From: Candidatus Uhrbacteria bacterium RIFOXYB12_FULL_58_10
GTDB taxonomy: Bacteria; Patescibacteriota; Patescibacteriia; 2-12-FULL-57-11
Direction of reading: 5' to 3'
Length of the DNA stretch: 18,154 nt
Assembly: GCA_943359495.1 (NCBI GenBank)
Contig: CALRHY010000004.1
Location: 1-18,154, forward strand
The notes beneath the pieces were generated by a model. The model was not told where the DNA came from. It did no database searches and saw nothing but the letters and a program-made list of their open reading frames with translations. Made by a program: the position numbers and the translations under genes. Of the stretch, positions 1 to 6,152 are shown piece by piece. Each line of letters opens with the position of its first letter. Within the stretch, counting starts at the first letter, position 1.

Positions 1-367
1 CCAACGAAAGACCGCCAGCATTTTCCATAATGCCCGCCTCTTCAATCAAATGATCTGCACGATAGCGCTTATGCGTTTTCAAATCCTCGACCAAAATATC
101 GGCAAATCCGCCGACATGCCCGCTCGCTTCCCAGACTTTTGGATGCATGAAGATCGCCCCTTCGATCTCGACCATATCATCACGCTGTTGGACATTCCAA
201 AAGCGCCAAGCGTGCTCCAAGTTTTTCTTCAACAAAAAACCGAGTGGTCCAAAATCGTAGGTGGCCGCAAACCCGCCATAAATCTCGCTCGAAGGAAACA
301 CAAAGCCCCGCCGTTTGCACAGCGAGACGATTTTTTCCATCAAGTCCGGTTGTTTTTTGTCAGCCAT
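1..367 (-). CDS. glyQS: Glycyl-tRNA synthetase, class II dimeric type (N-terminal part, runs off the left edge)
   Basis: Charges tRNA-Gly with glycine in the cytoplasm. Only the first 122 codons lie in the window. The reverse-strand translation starts MADKKQPDLMEKIVSLCKRR and continues with FVFPSSEIYGG, TYDFGPLG and HPKVWEASGHVGGFADI. These are the N-terminal and class II motif 1 region signatures of the single-chain alpha2 GlyRS, not of the GlyQ/GlyS tetramer. The ATG at 365-367 is chosen because family similarity begins directly after it; I see no clear Shine-Dalgarno site before it. A palindromic element (416-486) separates it from frr upstream. The enzyme family is clear; whether it is cotranscribed with frr is inference. 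Confidence 0.93.
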   Translation of the reverse strand, partial: MADKKQPDLMEKIVSLCKRRGFVFPSSEIYGGFAATYDFGPLGFLLKKNLEHAWRFWNVQQRDDMVEIEGAIFMHPKVWEASGHVGGFADILVEDLKTHKRYRADHLIEEAGIMENAGGLSL

Positions 368-415
368 AAACACGGAATATCTCTAAAGTTTCTTGGACAC
401 GCCATTTCCAGCAAA

Positions 416-486
416 CCCATCCCCGCGGAGGCGGGGATCCACGGGTCGGCACCGGCATCGTGGATCCCCTTCTTCAAGGGGATGGG
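416..486. repeat. Family A palindromic repeat, copy 1 (nested hairpin)
   Basis: This is a nested inverted repeat. The outer arms CCCATCCCC (416-424) and GGGGATGGG (478-486) enclose the inner arms GGGGATCCAC (433-442) and GTGGATCCCC (460-469). The core CGGGTCGGCA between the inner arms recurs near 5911, and the GTGGATCC arm recurs near 4640. It sits between the frr stop and the GlyRS start and could end or attenuate transcription, but no T-run follows on either strand. Confidence 0.8.
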
Positions 487-519
487 GAACATGTGCAATG
501 AATAAAGGTGACCGAAACA

Positions 520-1068
520 CTACACCGTCATAATCTCTTTTTCTTTTTCGTCACCAATCTCTTTTACCTTATCCACAAATCCTCCGGTCACTTTCTCCAA
601 CTCTTCCTGCAAACGAAACCGCTCGTCTTCGGAAATCGTTTTTTCCTCTTCTTGTGCCAAAATACCGTTGCGGATTTTTTCCCGCACTGCACGGATGGCA
701 ACCTTCGCTTCTTCGAGACGTTTTTGCATGATCTTCACCAGATCTTTACGATTCTCTTCGTTCAGCTGCGGCATGTTCAAGCGAACACTCACGCCGTCAA
801 TGACCGGATTCAAACCGATGTTTGCGATAATGATCCCCTTCTCAATCGCCTTCAGCAAACTCTTGTCCCACGGATCAATCTGGACCGTTCTGCTATCAGG
901 AATGGAAATAGATGCGACACCCTTCAGGTTCATCATACCGTCGTACGCCTCAACCATTACCGTGTCGACCATTGCAGGATTCGCCCGACCGGTGCGCAGG
1001 CTGGAAAGTTCATGGCGCAAATGCTCCAAAACTTTTTCGAAATCTTCTTTCTGATCAGAAATTTTCAT
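520..1068 (-). CDS. frr: Ribosome recycling factor
   Basis: RRF works with EF-G to split the post-termination ribosome into subunits. The protein is 182 residues, close to the usual 185. It starts MKISDQKEDFEKVLEHLRHE and carries the conserved LSSLRTGRANPAMVD segment, the domain II strand region (VASISIPDSRTVQIDPWD, NIGLNPVIDG) and the C-terminal helix (QLNEENRKDLVKIMQKR, then EEAKVAIRAVRE). The reading frame is open upstream to 1161, but the ATG at 1066-1068 is where family similarity begins. No Shine-Dalgarno site is visible. It starts 19 bases after the stop of the propeller lipoprotein gene and is probably cotranscribed with it. Stop is TAG. Confidence 0.96.
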   Translation of the reverse strand: MKISDQKEDFEKVLEHLRHELSSLRTGRANPAMVDTVMVEAYDGMMNLKGVASISIPDSRTVQIDPWDKSLLKAIEKGIIIANIGLNPVIDGVSVRLNMPQLNEENRKDLVKIMQKRLEEAKVAIRAVREKIRNGILAQEEEKTISEDERFRLQEELEKVTGGFVDKVKEIGDEKEKEIMTV

Positions 1069-1087
1069 AGAAACGATACAGAGACAG

Positions 1088-2143
1088 TTACTGCTTCGGT
1101 GCAACCACACCCAAATACAAGACGTTTTCCTGGTTCGGATCCACCGCGAATACCGAGGCAATGCGGGTCGTCGGCAAATCCGATGTCGCCCAGCTTACCC
1201 CACCATCCTTGGATTTGTACAACTTGGTCGCTGTGGTGTAGTAGATTTCCTTTCCATTCTTTGGATTGATGGCGAGTGCACTAATGGTCACGGATTGGGG
1301 TGGTGTCAAAATGTTGACCTTCTGCCAGGTGTGGCCGCCGTCTGCCGATTCAAGCAAACCGAAACGCGAAGCGTGAATAATATGGCCCGGAGCGCTGCGA
1401 TCTTCAGCAATCGCGTAAAATTGGCGCGCGCCATCGAAGGTGTCCATAGTCTTGCGCAAATCCTGCCAGGTGATGCCGCCGTCTTCGCTCAGCGATACAC
1501 CAAGGCCGCTGGTTGCGACCCACATTTTTCTGCTGTCGCCCCGGCTGATCACAAACGCTTTCACCGCAGCATCCCAGCGATGCACTTGCGTCCAAGTCGC
1601 ACCACCGTCGTTCGAACGGATCAGATCGCCAGTTTCTGTGGCGATATAGACGTTCTGCGTGGCGAACCAATCGACAGAAAGCGCGGTCAAAATGGCGGCG
1701 TTGCGCGCATCGGTATAGACCACTTCGAACGTTCTACTACAATCCTCGGACTTCAACAACCGATTACCGACTGCTGCATACACAGTACATTTCTGTTTCG
1801 GGTCGACAGCAATCGCAGTGACGTTCCCCGCTGGCATGCCACTCGAGCGCTGCCAAGATTCTCCCGCATCATAACTGTAAAATAGTCCATTGCCTCCCGT
1901 GCCAATATACAAAGCTTTGCTATCTTGCTCATCAAACGCCAGTGCGGTCACATCAACGCCACTGATCGACTGCACGCCTTTGGCCGTCGGTAGCGCCACC
2001 TTTTGCGCCCAAGTCGCTCCCTTATCGGTTGATTGAAAAACGCCGCCACCCGCAGCCTTTTTTGGTGCGGTCGAAATACTCAAGCAGCCAGCCCCGAGGA
2101 GTGGCAAAAGGAGCAACGAAACGAGAAGCGGGTGACGAGACAT
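1088..2143 (-). CDS. Exported lipoprotein-like Asp-box beta-propeller (BNR/Ycf48-like)
   Basis: The 351-residue protein starts with a signal sequence: a short basic start, then a Leu-rich stretch to LLGAGC with Cys20 as a probable lipidation site. The lipobox is imperfect, with Gly rather than Leu at -3. After it come seven Asp-box repeats of the S-x-D-x-G-x-T-W type, at about residues 38, 90, 132, 177, 219, 266 and 311, spaced about 40-50 residues apart. This matches a seven-bladed propeller of the Ycf48/sialidase/Vps10 type. The third repeat is degenerate (SEDCSRTF). No catalytic sialidase residues are evident, so I do not call it an enzyme. It probably sits on the outer face of the membrane as a binding or assembly scaffold. 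It lies between holB and frr on the same strand. Confidence 0.85.
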   Translation of the reverse strand: MSRHPLLVSLLLLPLLGAGCLSISTAPKKAAGGGVFQSTDKGATWAQKVALPTAKGVQSISGVDVTALAFDEQDSKALYIGTGGNGLFYSYDAGESWQRSSGMPAGNVTAIAVDPKQKCTVYAAVGNRLLKSEDCSRTFEVVYTDARNAAILTALSVDWFATQNVYIATETGDLIRSNDGGATWTQVHRWDAAVKAFVISRGDSRKMWVATSGLGVSLSEDGGITWQDLRKTMDTFDGARQFYAIAEDRSAPGHIIHASRFGLLESADGGHTWQKVNILTPPQSVTISALAINPKNGKEIYYTTATKLYKSKDGGVSWATSDLPTTRIASVFAVDPNQENVLYLGVVAPKQ

Positions 2144-2190
2144 AGAATAAAGGAGATGAAAAATGTTTGGTTGTTTTTAGAGATGACATT

Positions 2191-2224
2191 TCGACGTTCC
2201 GCGTTACACGTTTCGAGATTCGCG
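2191..2224. repeat. Family C repeat, copy 1
   Basis: The stretch contains GCGTTACACGTTTCG, identical to part of the right arm of the copy at 11313-11383. It lies in the 85-base gap between the holB stop and the lipoprotein start. Confidence 0.6.
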
Positions 2225-2228
2225 TGAC

Positions 2229-3212
2229 TCACGTATGCAAGAGGACGTGCTCGAGCGCCAATCGCGGTGCGACATTTTCTCGCAGCGCAGCGCGTGATTC
2301 GCGGACTGCGTGAAGTGATTGGACGATTCCAGCAACGGTCTTTTTACTGGCCCACTGAGCGATACGGTCGCGGAACGAGAACCAATGTGCGAGCCCGGGT
2401 TCTCCTGCCGCCACCATCATCCCATCCCGGAGCACGTTTTCCCAGAGGCGAAGCAGTGTCCCCGTTTCGAGCACCGCATCAATGGCATCTTTCCCAGGCA
2501 CTGCCTTCTCCGCAAATTGCATCCGCTGCCAGACTGGCGCACCAAGCATGGCGATAAAGGCTGCGACACGCTCTTCCTCTTCGGCAGCATGTGCAGGGTC
2601 TGCAAGGAGCCGCAGCGCGTTCCCTGGCCGCCCGGCAGCACGGCGAGCAAATTCCTCGGCCTGTTCTGCAGTCGCGCTACGTTGCAAAAGTCCATCGCGA
2701 ATCTCCCGCTCTTGCACCAACCCGCAACGAATCACTTGGCAACGGCTCCGCACCGTCGCTGGAACGCCGCCAACTTTTTCTGCAAGCAGGATGATCAACG
2801 TTTTCCCACTTGGCTCTTCCAACGTTTTCAACAATGCATTTGCCGCAGAGATCGACAACGTGTCTGCTTCGCTAATCACGGCAATTTTCCATGAGGAGAG
2901 AAACGAGCCGCGCGACAGGCGTTCGCGTACTTCATGGATCTGTTCAATCGAAATATTTTTCTTCTGCTTTTCTTTTTTTCCATCCTCTTCGCGTTCGACA
3001 AGCAGGAGATCGGGGTACGAACGCAATCCTGCCCACGGATCCTCCGGTGTTTGCACTACAGTCTGACCGAGCAAACCACCGACAAACTGTGCCGCAATCG
3101 TACTCTTGCCGATACCGAGCGGTCCAACAAAAAGATAGGCATGCGAAACCCGCTCGCGGGCGCGGGCATTCTCTAAAAACTGTAAAACTGACGCGTGCCC
3201 GATCACAGCCAT
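2229..3212 (-). CDS. holB: DNA polymerase III delta' subunit (clamp-loader AAA+ protein)
   Basis: This is a subunit of the clamp loader that opens and loads the beta sliding clamp at the replication fork. The protein is 327 residues. Walker A is GPLGIGKS (residues 30-37) after SHAYLFVG. A Walker B-like strand is KIAVISEADTLS (109-120), followed by ANALLKTLEEP (125-134), and the SRC motif with the arginine finger is at 156-158. The Cys4 zinc module of classical DnaX and delta' is not seen, and the C-terminal third is divergent. The frame is open to 3488, but the ATG at 3210-3212 begins the conserved MAVIGHASVLQFL and sits just below a promoter. DnaX is the main alternative, but the sequence ends without the DnaX C-terminal domains. 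Confidence 0.85.
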   Translation of the reverse strand: MAVIGHASVLQFLENARARERVSHAYLFVGPLGIGKSTIAAQFVGGLLGQTVVQTPEDPWAGLRSYPDLLLVEREEDGKKEKQKKNISIEQIHEVRERLSRGSFLSSWKIAVISEADTLSISAANALLKTLEEPSGKTLIILLAEKVGGVPATVRSRCQVIRCGLVQEREIRDGLLQRSATAEQAEEFARRAAGRPGNALRLLADPAHAAEEEERVAAFIAMLGAPVWQRMQFAEKAVPGKDAIDAVLETGTLLRLWENVLRDGMMVAAGEPGLAHWFSFRDRIAQWASKKTVAGIVQSLHAVRESRAALRENVAPRLALEHVLLHT

Positions 3213-3222
3213 ACCGCCGCCT

Positions 3223-3252
3223 AGTATAGCATCAAAAAGAGCAGATTCCCAA
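3223..3252 (-). promoter_or_regulatory. Promoter of holB, giving a near-leaderless transcript
   Basis: On the minus strand a -35 TTGGGA (3247-3252) is followed after 18 bases by -10 TATACT (3223-3228). The expected start point is only about 4-5 bases before the ATG at 3212, so the mRNA would have almost no 5' leader. Confidence 0.55.
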
Positions 3253-3318
3253 GGCGACGGACAGAGAAATCGTGAGAAAACAAGGAAACAAGGAAACAAA
3301 AAATGCTGTTCTTCAGGG

Positions 3319-3347
3319 TTGACAAAACCATTATTTTCGGCTATACT
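3319..3347 (+). promoter_or_regulatory. Consensus sigma70-type promoter of the two-gene island
   Basis: A perfect -35 TTGACA (3319-3324), a 17-base spacer and -10 TATACT (3342-3347) form the best promoter match in the window. The start point would be near 3354, leaving a leader of about 80 bases before the ATG at 3437. It diverges from the holB promoter. Confidence 0.85.
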
Positions 3348-3436
3348 ACGCTCGTTTTTCTCTGTGTAGACGTTTTGCATGCAGAAAGGCGCGACTCTGG
3401 CCGAAAACGCTCCTTGGGGGCACGATTGGAGGAACG

Positions 3437-3832
3437 ATGACGAGAATGTCTTTGGATAACGGAAGCGGACGGTTCGAACGATTGGCACTGGCCAATGAGA
3501 GCTGCCGCGAGCACGAAGTGGACAACTGGGGCACGCAGCAGGCGCCTCGAAGGACGCCAGTCGGAAGCCGCGAAGCTGGTGGTTTCAGCCGTCTGGACAG
3601 GCTGTTCCTCGGCAATCCTCGTCGACGGCACACCGCCTTCATCGTTGAGACGTTGTTCCCGAGGGAAAGCCCGAGCCCCGAGGATCTCCTCATCGCCGAA
3701 GAGGAAGCGGCCGCGCAGCAAGACCAGCTCTACACAACGGACGCAGTGCCGAACAGCGGCACGTTCGCGGTCGAGCGCGACTCCGAACAACACTCCGATC
3801 CGCAGCAGCGCAGCAAGCAGCACGTCGCCTAG
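3437..3832 (+). CDS. Hypothetical charged, low-complexity protein (first gene of plus-strand island)
   Basis: I do not recognise this 131-residue protein. It is hydrophilic and rich in Arg, Glu, Gln and Ser, with no signal peptide or membrane segment. A mixed N-terminal half leads to an acidic helix-like stretch (SPEDLLIAEEEAAAQQDQ, about residues 79-96) and a polar C-terminal tail rich in Gln and Ser. Support for real coding comes from the expression signals: a consensus promoter at 3319-3347, a strong Shine-Dalgarno GGAGG at 3428-3432 four bases before the ATG, and a strong terminator at 3870-3914. Codon third positions are G/C-biased, as expected for a coding frame. The overlapping frame 3495-3950 lacks any such signals. 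The strong expression signals suggest an abundant product. Confidence 0.7.
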   Translation: MTRMSLDNGSGRFERLALANESCREHEVDNWGTQQAPRRTPVGSREAGGFSRLDRLFLGNPRRRHTAFIVETLFPRESPSPEDLLIAEEEAAAQQDQLYTTDAVPNSGTFAVERDSEQHSDPQQRSKQHVA

Positions 3833-3869
3833 GCGACTACCTCGCTCTTCGATGCAATGTCGAGAGCAG

Positions 3870-3914
3870 CCGGCCGAGAGTTTCCCTTTCCAAAGGAACA
3901 CTCCGGCCGGTTTT
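3870..3914 (+). terminator. Rho-independent terminator after the first island gene
   Basis: CCGGCCG (3870-3876) pairs with CGGCCGG (3904-3910). The inner TTTCC/GGAA region continues the stem with small mismatches, and TTTT follows (3911-3914). It lies 38 bases after the stop. A smaller imperfect hairpin (GCTCTTCGA with TCGAGAGC, 3844-3867) precedes it. Confidence 0.8.
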
Positions 3915-3946
3915 CAAATTGCCCAATTATTGACTTTTCTTGAAAA

Positions 3947-4459
3947 ATGAGTAAGACTCTCCAGTCTGCACACGAAACGGACACTCTGTTTCGGCTGCTG
4001 CAGCGACTTGGAGAGACGGAGATGAGACAACGCGTACTGATGATTGGTGAGAAATGCTTGGCCATGACGGCCAAGATACTGGGGGAATGGATCCCCCGAA
4101 TAATGCCGAGTACCGTCAGCAAGGTACTCTACACCGGACACTTCGAAGCACCCTGCGAAGACGACCGAGCAACCATCCTGACGCTGCGGGAATTCGTACC
4201 GGAAGTCTTCCTGTTCCTGAGCACCACAGGGACGCTCAAGAACATCGGCACCAACCACCGACGGTGGGTCGAGATCGTTGGCAACTTGCCTGCGATCTAC
4301 GTCTTCGAAGAAGAGGGTGTCATGGACGCAATCCACGCCGTCAAAGGAATCCCTTGGCGAGGATTCCACTTCACCCAGCCACAAGACAACGATCAGAACA
4401 CGCTGTGTACAGAGCTAGAGAAGCTCCTCAGACGGAGCAACAAAGAAGTCGGTGGCTGA
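3947..4459 (+). CDS. Hypothetical alpha/beta protein (second gene of plus-strand island)
   Basis: I do not recognise this 170-residue soluble protein. The N-terminal 45 residues look amphipathic-helical (DTLFRLLQRLGETEMRQR). The middle alternates predicted strands and helices (KVLYTGHFEAP, EVFLFLSTTG, LPAIYVFEEEG), which suggests a Rossmann-like or receiver-like fold, and the end is a charged helix. No catalytic motif is clear. The start is uncertain. The ATG at 3947 has no Shine-Dalgarno site. The in-frame ATG at 4022 has GGAGAG nearby and would give 145 residues. I keep 3947 because the extra 25 codons look coding. It follows a terminator, so it needs readthrough or its own promoter; a TTGACT at 3931-3936 is only a weak candidate. 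A strong terminator follows at 4474-4523. Confidence 0.7.
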   Translation: MSKTLQSAHETDTLFRLLQRLGETEMRQRVLMIGEKCLAMTAKILGEWIPRIMPSTVSKVLYTGHFEAPCEDDRATILTLREFVPEVFLFLSTTGTLKNIGTNHRRWVEIVGNLPAIYVFEEEGVMDAIHAVKGIPWRGFHFTQPQDNDQNTLCTELEKLLRRSNKEVGG

Positions 4460-4473
4460 CGACTGAGACACGA

Positions 4474-4523
4474 CGCCGCGTCTGCGAACCCCACCACTCG
4501 GGGAACGCGGCGCGGCTGTTTTT
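4474..4523 (+). terminator. Rho-independent terminator at the end of the plus-strand island
   Basis: CGCCGCGT (4474-4481) pairs with ACGCGGCG (4505-4512), an inner CCCC/GGGG pair tightens the loop, and TTTTT follows at 4519-4523. It begins 14 bases after the stop. Confidence 0.85.
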
Positions 4524-4563
4524 CTATTCTTCCATTTTGTTAGTGCCTGTTTACAATCCCCTC

Positions 4564-4690
4564 TCCCATCCCCTTGTCATTCGACCCTGAGCTCATGGCC
4601 GAAGGGAAGAAGGGGGTCCACTGGTCGGCGGTCGACATCGTGGATCCCTGCCTTCGCTGGTATGACAGGAGAAAGAAGGGATGACAAAAA
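4564..4690. repeat. Family A repeat, copy 2
   Basis: Bases 4564-4621 match 5971-6028 at 57 of 58 positions in the same orientation. The core starts GTCATTCGACCCTGAG and runs through CTCATGGCCGAAGGGAAGAA. The second half holds the GGGTCCAC (4614-4621) ... GTGGATCC (4640-4647) pair seen in copy 1, and GTCAT (4576-4580) faces ATGAC near 4681. It fills the gap between the plus-strand terminator and the convergent GT4 gene. Confidence 0.85.
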
Positions 4691-4704
4691 GAGAGTCTCC
4701 TTGC

Positions 4705-5847
4705 TCACTCAATGCACTCCCGAAACACTGCAACCGTTGCTTGTGCAGTTTTCTGCCAAGAAAATGCTTTCACTCGTGCACTCCCCCGTTCAATCAAAGA
4801 AACGCGGAACGAATCATCTGTCATCATTTTTTTCATTGCATCACCAATCTCTTCGACAGACGTTGGATCAACGAGCAGCGCAGCACCGCCAGCAACTTCT
4901 TCTGTCGCAATACCTCGCGAAGTAATCACAGGAACGCCGAGCGTATATGCATCAAGAATAGGAATGCCGAATCCTTCGGCGAGCGATGGAAAAACGAGTG
5001 CGTGCGCACCGGCAAGCAACGCAGCAAGATCATCTCCTGCCAACCAACCACACCGAAGAATCCGGTCTCCCAGATTCGCTTTTTCGATTGCCGCAAGTAC
5101 CGCTTCATGCCCGCGTCCGAGACCACCAACTAAGATAAGACGAAATTCTGGATGCAATTTCTGCACACGAGCAAACGCTTCGACAATCCGTGCGGTATTC
5201 TTTTTTGTTTCCAATCGCCCTATGGCGATGAGGTACGGGTCAGCAATGCCGAGGCGCGCCTTCGTTTCTCTTATCTGTTGCTCTGATGGACGTTCGCTGA
5301 TCATTGGTGCGAGTGGCGTCACACAAATTTTTTCTGGGCGGCAACCAAACCGTTCTCTCAAATGCCGTTTCGATGTTTCGCTTGGCGTGAGAATACGTGT
5401 GGCGCGGTGCACTGCCCACCAAGTCGTTAGCAACAAATACATACGACTCTTCCAACCGTAGGCTTCGGGATGCAGCACATAATCCACATCATGAATTGTC
5501 ACGATCGCCGGAGACGATGCAAAAAAGGGGAGGACGTGGACGGGTGAAAAAAACAGCGACGGCTGTGTACGAAAAAGATAAGCAGCAAGGCGAACTTGCG
5601 ACCAAAGAAAACGTGGCGGCCAAGAGAGAATCTTCCAGAACCAATGTGTTACTTTGTCATTGCGAGGAGCATCGTGCGACGCGGCAATCCAGTCGGTTGC
5701 CGGCATGCGATCACTCAAAAGCCGCACACTCCACTCCGGAGGCATTTCTGTATGCAGCGCTTCAAGCAAACGATACGCATACCATTCGACGCCGGTCTTG
5801 TAGACCCGCGTCGCGCGGCTGGCATCAATGGCGATGGTGGGAGGCAT
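4705..5847 (-). CDS. Glycosyltransferase family 4 (GT-B fold)
   Basis: Transfers a sugar from a nucleotide-sugar donor onto a glycan or lipid acceptor at the cytoplasmic face of the membrane; the exact sugar cannot be read. The protein is 380 residues. The N-terminal acceptor half includes TGVEWYAYRLLEAL (18-31), VTIHDVDYVLHP (116-127) and TPSETSKRHL (154-163). The donor half has AIGRLETKKNTARIVEAF (208-225), LVGGLGRG (239-246) and EGFGIPILDA (291-300). In that last motif the second acidic residue of the usual E-x7-E pair is Asp. Residues 52-64 (DWIAASHDAPRND) are encoded by a family B repeat that has entered the gene. Direct copies of family A lie on both sides of the gene. Start is the ATG at 5845-5847, without a good Shine-Dalgarno site. 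Confidence 0.9.
   Translation of the reverse strand: MPPTIAIDASRATRVYKTGVEWYAYRLLEALHTEMPPEWSVRLLSDRMPATDWIAASHDAPRNDKVTHWFWKILSWPPRFLWSQVRLAAYLFRTQPSLFFSPVHVLPFFASSPAIVTIHDVDYVLHPEAYGWKSRMYLLLTTWWAVHRATRILTPSETSKRHLRERFGCRPEKICVTPLAPMISERPSEQQIRETKARLGIADPYLIAIGRLETKKNTARIVEAFARVQKLHPEFRLILVGGLGRGHEAVLAAIEKANLGDRILRCGWLAGDDLAALLAGAHALVFPSLAEGFGIPILDAYTLGVPVITSRGIATEEVAGGAALLVDPTSVEEIGDAMKKMMTDDSFRVSLIERGSARVKAFSWQKTAQATVAVFRECIE
5653..5695. repeat. Family B half-element inside the GT4 coding sequence
   Basis: Bases 5654-5690 match 9283-9319 at 31 of 37 positions, with shared blocks TTGCGAGGAGC and GCGACGCGGCAA. On the minus strand it is read in frame as part of the GT4 protein (about residues 52-64). 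Only one arm of the palindrome is present here; the complementary arm found at 9334-9379 is missing. Confidence 0.85.
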
Positions 5848-5876
5848 AGTAAAAACTATTTAATCCTCTGTCTCTC

Positions 5877-6075
5877 CTGTCATCCTCGTCCGCCTCAGGC
5901 GGAGGGATCCAGCGGGTCGGCAACGATAATCGCCCGACGTTCCTTTTTTTCCGACCACAAAAGTCCTATTTCCCATCCCCTTGTCATTCGACCCTGAGCT
6001 CATGGCCGAAGGGAAGAAGGGGATCCACGATCGATCCGACCCGTGGGCCCCCGCCTCCGCGAGGGTGGACAGTGA
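5877..6075. repeat. Family A repeat, copy 3 (composite)
   Basis: This is a composite of several family A parts. There is a perfect small hairpin TCCGCC-TCA-GGCGGA (5889-5903) and a GGATCCA-CGGGTCGGCA-like core (5905-5922). Then comes the 58-base block 5971-6028 shared with 4564-4621. Last is an inverted stretch (6029-6064) that on the minus strand resembles copy 1 (CGCGGAGGCGGGG ... CCACGGGTCGG). It fills most of the 305-base gap between MreB and GT4. I see no gene in this gap. Confidence 0.75.
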
Positions 6076-6088
6076 GGAAAGGAGGATC

Positions 6089-6128
6089 GCTCAAACAGGG
6101 CTCGCGCCCCCAAACCCCCTATCGATCG
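6089..6128. repeat. Family D repeat, copy 1
   Basis: The pattern is GCTCAAACAG, then CCCCCAAACCCCCT, then ATCGATCG, shared with 17611-17655 in the same order and orientation. It lies just downstream of the MreB stop. Confidence 0.7.
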
Positions 6129-6152
6129 GAGGGTGGAGAAAGGTAAAAATTG

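Noticed and set aside
508..1269. Long plus-strand open frame across frr and the lipoprotein end
   Set aside because: It is the complement of two well-supported minus-strand genes, has no family similarity and no start signals.
2156..2227. 23-codon plus-strand ORF with AGGAG just upstream
   Set aside because: The AGGAG is probably chance. The peptide runs into a family C repeat and there is no promoter.
3341..3901. Minus-strand open frame opposite the first island gene
   Set aside because: No start signals. The plus-strand frame has the promoter, Shine-Dalgarno site and terminator.
3495..3950. Second plus-strand frame overlapping the first island gene
   Set aside because: It crosses the terminator hairpin, is very rich in Ser and Arg as out-of-frame reads often are, and lacks a ribosome site.
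4054..4590. Overlapping plus-strand frame through the second island gene
   Set aside because: It reads through the terminator into a family A repeat; an out-of-frame shadow.
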